Of a stretch of DNA of 64,000 nt, positions 62,944 through 64,000 are shown in pieces. Source of the stretch: Haliscomenobacter sp033763495 (GTDB lineage: Bacteria > Bacteroidota > Bacteroidia > Chitinophagales > Saprospiraceae); NCBI RefSeq assembly GCF_033763495.1, contig NZ_JANRKL010000181.1:37714-101713 (forward strand), in the 5' to 3' direction. The first letter of the stretch is position 1; each line of letters begins with the position of its first letter. Below the pieces are notes generated by a model. It searched no databases and was not told the origin of the DNA. It saw nothing but the letters and a program-made list of their open reading frames with translations. A program made the translations under genes and the position numbers.

Positions 62944-63014
62944 TTTTGAATAGGAAGCCTAACGGTTCATTTCACGAGAGCTTTCTATTCAAAAGCTTCA
63001 AAAAGATCGTGAAG
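62944..63014 (+). promoter_or_regulatory. Structured leader upstream of the ECF sigma gene
   Basis: TTTTGAATAGGAAGC (62944-62958) pairs with GCTTTCTATTCAAAA (62980-62994), 15 bp with one mismatch. Its loop contains TTCACGA (62971-62977), which can pair with TCGTGAA (63007-63013) just downstream, forming a possible pseudoknot. A second small hairpin (CTTCA/TGAAG, 62996-63014) competes for the same bases and is followed shortly by a run of T. This looks like an alternative-structure leader, but nothing is proven. Confidence 0.4.
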
Positions 63015-63055
63015 TAATTTTTTGTGGCAAACCAGGTATTTTGCAAACGCACTAC

Positions 63056-63616
63056 ATGGAAGAAGACCTACTTTTGGTTCAGCGTGTACTGAGGGGAGAT
63101 CAGGCTGCTTTCCGCCAACTGGTGGAACAATACCAGAACTATGTCTTTACCATTGCTATGCGGGTCTTGAATTCTCGGGAAGAAGCAGAGGAAGTGTCCC
63201 AGGACGTGTTTTTAAAAGTGTACAAAATGCTGGGTAGTTATCGGCAAGAGTCCAAATTTAGTTCCTGGCTCTATGCGGTTACTTATCGTACGGCCATTGA
63301 CAATGCCCGTAAGAAAAAATTACCTTTGCAAAACATTGATCCGGGAAGTACCGCATTACAAACACCAGATGTGCACAGCAAAAATCCGGCTGAGCTAACC
63401 CAGGACAATGACCTCAGGCATCAGGTACAGTCGGTCATCAATCGGCTGAAACCCGGTGACGCCAACATCATTACGCTGTATTACCTGCATGAACAATCGG
63501 TACAGGAGATTGCCGAAATAACGGGTTTGAGTGTGACCAATGTCAAAACAAAATTGTTTCGTTTAAGAGAGCAGTTGCGCCAGGAATTGACGGCCAGTGC
63601 TTTGGATCAACACTAA
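63056..63616 (+). CDS. ECF-type RNA polymerase sigma factor
   Basis: The 186-residue product is a plain two-domain ECF sigma factor. Region 2 is LVEQYQNYVFTIAMRVLNSREEAEEVSQDVFLKVYKMLGSYRQESKFSSWLYAVTYRTAIDNARKKK. Region 4 is VINRLKPGDANIITLYYLHEQSVQEIAEITGLSVTNVKTKLFRLREQLRQEL. Start taken at MEEDLLLVQ (63056); the frame begins at a TTG 15 nt earlier. It is followed after 2 nt by a gene for a membrane protein of the anti-sigma type, which should hold it inactive until an envelope signal arrives. Confidence 0.93.
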   Translation: MEEDLLLVQRVLRGDQAAFRQLVEQYQNYVFTIAMRVLNSREEAEEVSQDVFLKVYKMLGSYRQESKFSSWLYAVTYRTAIDNARKKKLPLQNIDPGSTALQTPDVHSKNPAELTQDNDLRHQVQSVINRLKPGDANIITLYYLHEQSVQEIAEITGLSVTNVKTKLFRLREQLRQELTASALDQH

Positions 63617-63618
63617 GT

Positions 63619-64000
63619 ATGGAAAATACACAGTCCATTTTAATCTGGAAATACCTCGATGGGGAGTGTTCTCCTCAGGAAAAAGAACAGGTACAACTTT
63701 TGATGACTCAGGATTTAGCCTTTGCCGAAGAACTGGCGATGGCCAAAAGTTTGCAGGAGGCTCTGCAAGAATTAGAGCCTGAGCAGCCTTCTATGCGTTT
63801 TAGTGCCAATGTGAGTGAAAAATTGCCAGCATTGTATCGACCTATTCACGCTTCTGCGGATATTTTGCCAAAAGGAATAGTGCGGATTTTTGGAAGTTTG
63901 GTGGGGACAGTTGCAGTCCTCTGTTTGGGGTTGTTTTTTGCTGGACAAGGTCTGGCAGGCAACCAAGCAGGAATGGGCAACCACACAGGGTTGCCCCGAC
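63619..64000 (+). CDS. Putative membrane anti-sigma factor (cut by window end)
   Basis: The open frame from ATG 63619 runs through the window end without a stop (127 codons visible). The N-terminal cytoplasmic part, MENTQSILIWKYLDGECSPQ followed by a Glu/Gln-rich helix, resembles the anti-sigma domain of zf-HC2-like proteins but lacks the HxxxCxxC zinc motif. One membrane helix follows (IVRIFGSLVGTVAVLCLGLFFAG), then a Gly/Asn-rich extracytoplasmic start. Its position 2 nt after the ECF sigma gene supports the call. The C-terminal sensor part is not visible. Confidence 0.65.
   Translation, partial: MENTQSILIWKYLDGECSPQEKEQVQLLMTQDLAFAEELAMAKSLQEALQELEPEQPSMRFSANVSEKLPALYRPIHASADILPKGIVRIFGSLVGTVAVLCLGLFFAGQGLAGNQAGMGNHTGLPR

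Noticed and set aside
1..64000. tRNA, rRNA, prophage, integrative element, restriction or toxin-antitoxin system
   Set aside because: No cloverleaf, integrase, transposase, capsid, methylase-nuclease or toxin motif was recognised; gene content looks like ordinary chromosome with scattered repeat elements.

Overview
The window looks like chromosomal DNA of a Bacteroidota bacterium, most probably a Saprospiraceae-type organism (Haliscomenobacter/Lewinella-like; this placement is an inference from gene style, no search was run). Supporting signs are secreted proteins with type IX secretion (T9SS) sorting domains of both type A and type B (gliding-motility-associated), a SusC-like TonB receptor with an N-terminal carboxypeptidase-regulatory domain, a Reg_prop/Y_Y_Y histidine kinase, almost no Shine-Dalgarno sequences, and several upstream matches to the Bacteroidota sigma-A promoter (TTG ~19 nt TAnnTTTG). 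No rRNA, tRNA, CRISPR array, integrase, transposase or phage gene was seen.

Layout. 1-3.1 kb: a cut-off NarI-like/Fe-S oxidoreductase, a PyrR-like phosphoribosyltransferase, a secreted cohesin-like protein and galactokinase. 3.1-8.2 kb (minus): an ECF42-type sigma factor with its YCII/DGPF partner, a secreted serine protease, a spinster-like MFS transporter and a DinB/DUF1572 protein. 8.2-14.4 kb: one 2061-residue T9SS type B adhesin-like protein. 14.5-18.3 kb: a eukaryote-like sphingosine-1-phosphate lyase, lipoprotein aldose epimerase (GalM) and an arginyltransferase-like protein. 18.4-26.1 kb: rarA, a hypothetical protein, two Rieske proteins, a Tat-type metallophosphatase, ruvB and icd. 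26.2-32.7 kb: a PA-domain T9SS protein and a two-component pair. 32.9-37.7 kb: fabH, a bacterial dynamin-like GTPase, an outer-membrane-like protein and an AraC regulator. 37.8-41.7 kb: a two-gene cohesin/dockerin-like operon and a repeat-rich hypothetical protein. 41.8-49.2 kb: a TonB receptor downstream of a secreted protein built from three near-identical 1.34-kb units. 49.4-55.8 kb: aspartyl protease, pyrG, a membrane glycosyltransferase-like protein, a SpoU methylase, DUF721 and an esterase. 55.8-64 kb: a second two-component pair, rtcB, a fused oligopeptide-type ABC ATPase, RNase D, and an ECF sigma/anti-sigma pair cut by the window end.

The most distinctive feature outside the genes is a set of intergenic inverted repeats. 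One family uses a 39-nt unit (4.4, 6.2 and, diverged, 22.6 kb). Another shares a 20-nt core, GCTWCCGCAGnnGCTTAGAC (14.5, 26.2 and 54.4 kb), flanked by mirror-image short tandem repeats. Other hairpins (33.9 and 50.7 kb) have arms made of 6- or 7-nt tandem repeats. They fill the intergenic gaps almost exactly, sometimes supply stop codons, and in one case end 10 nt before the pyrG start. Together they look like an undescribed class of miniature repeat elements and are the best candidates for follow-up.
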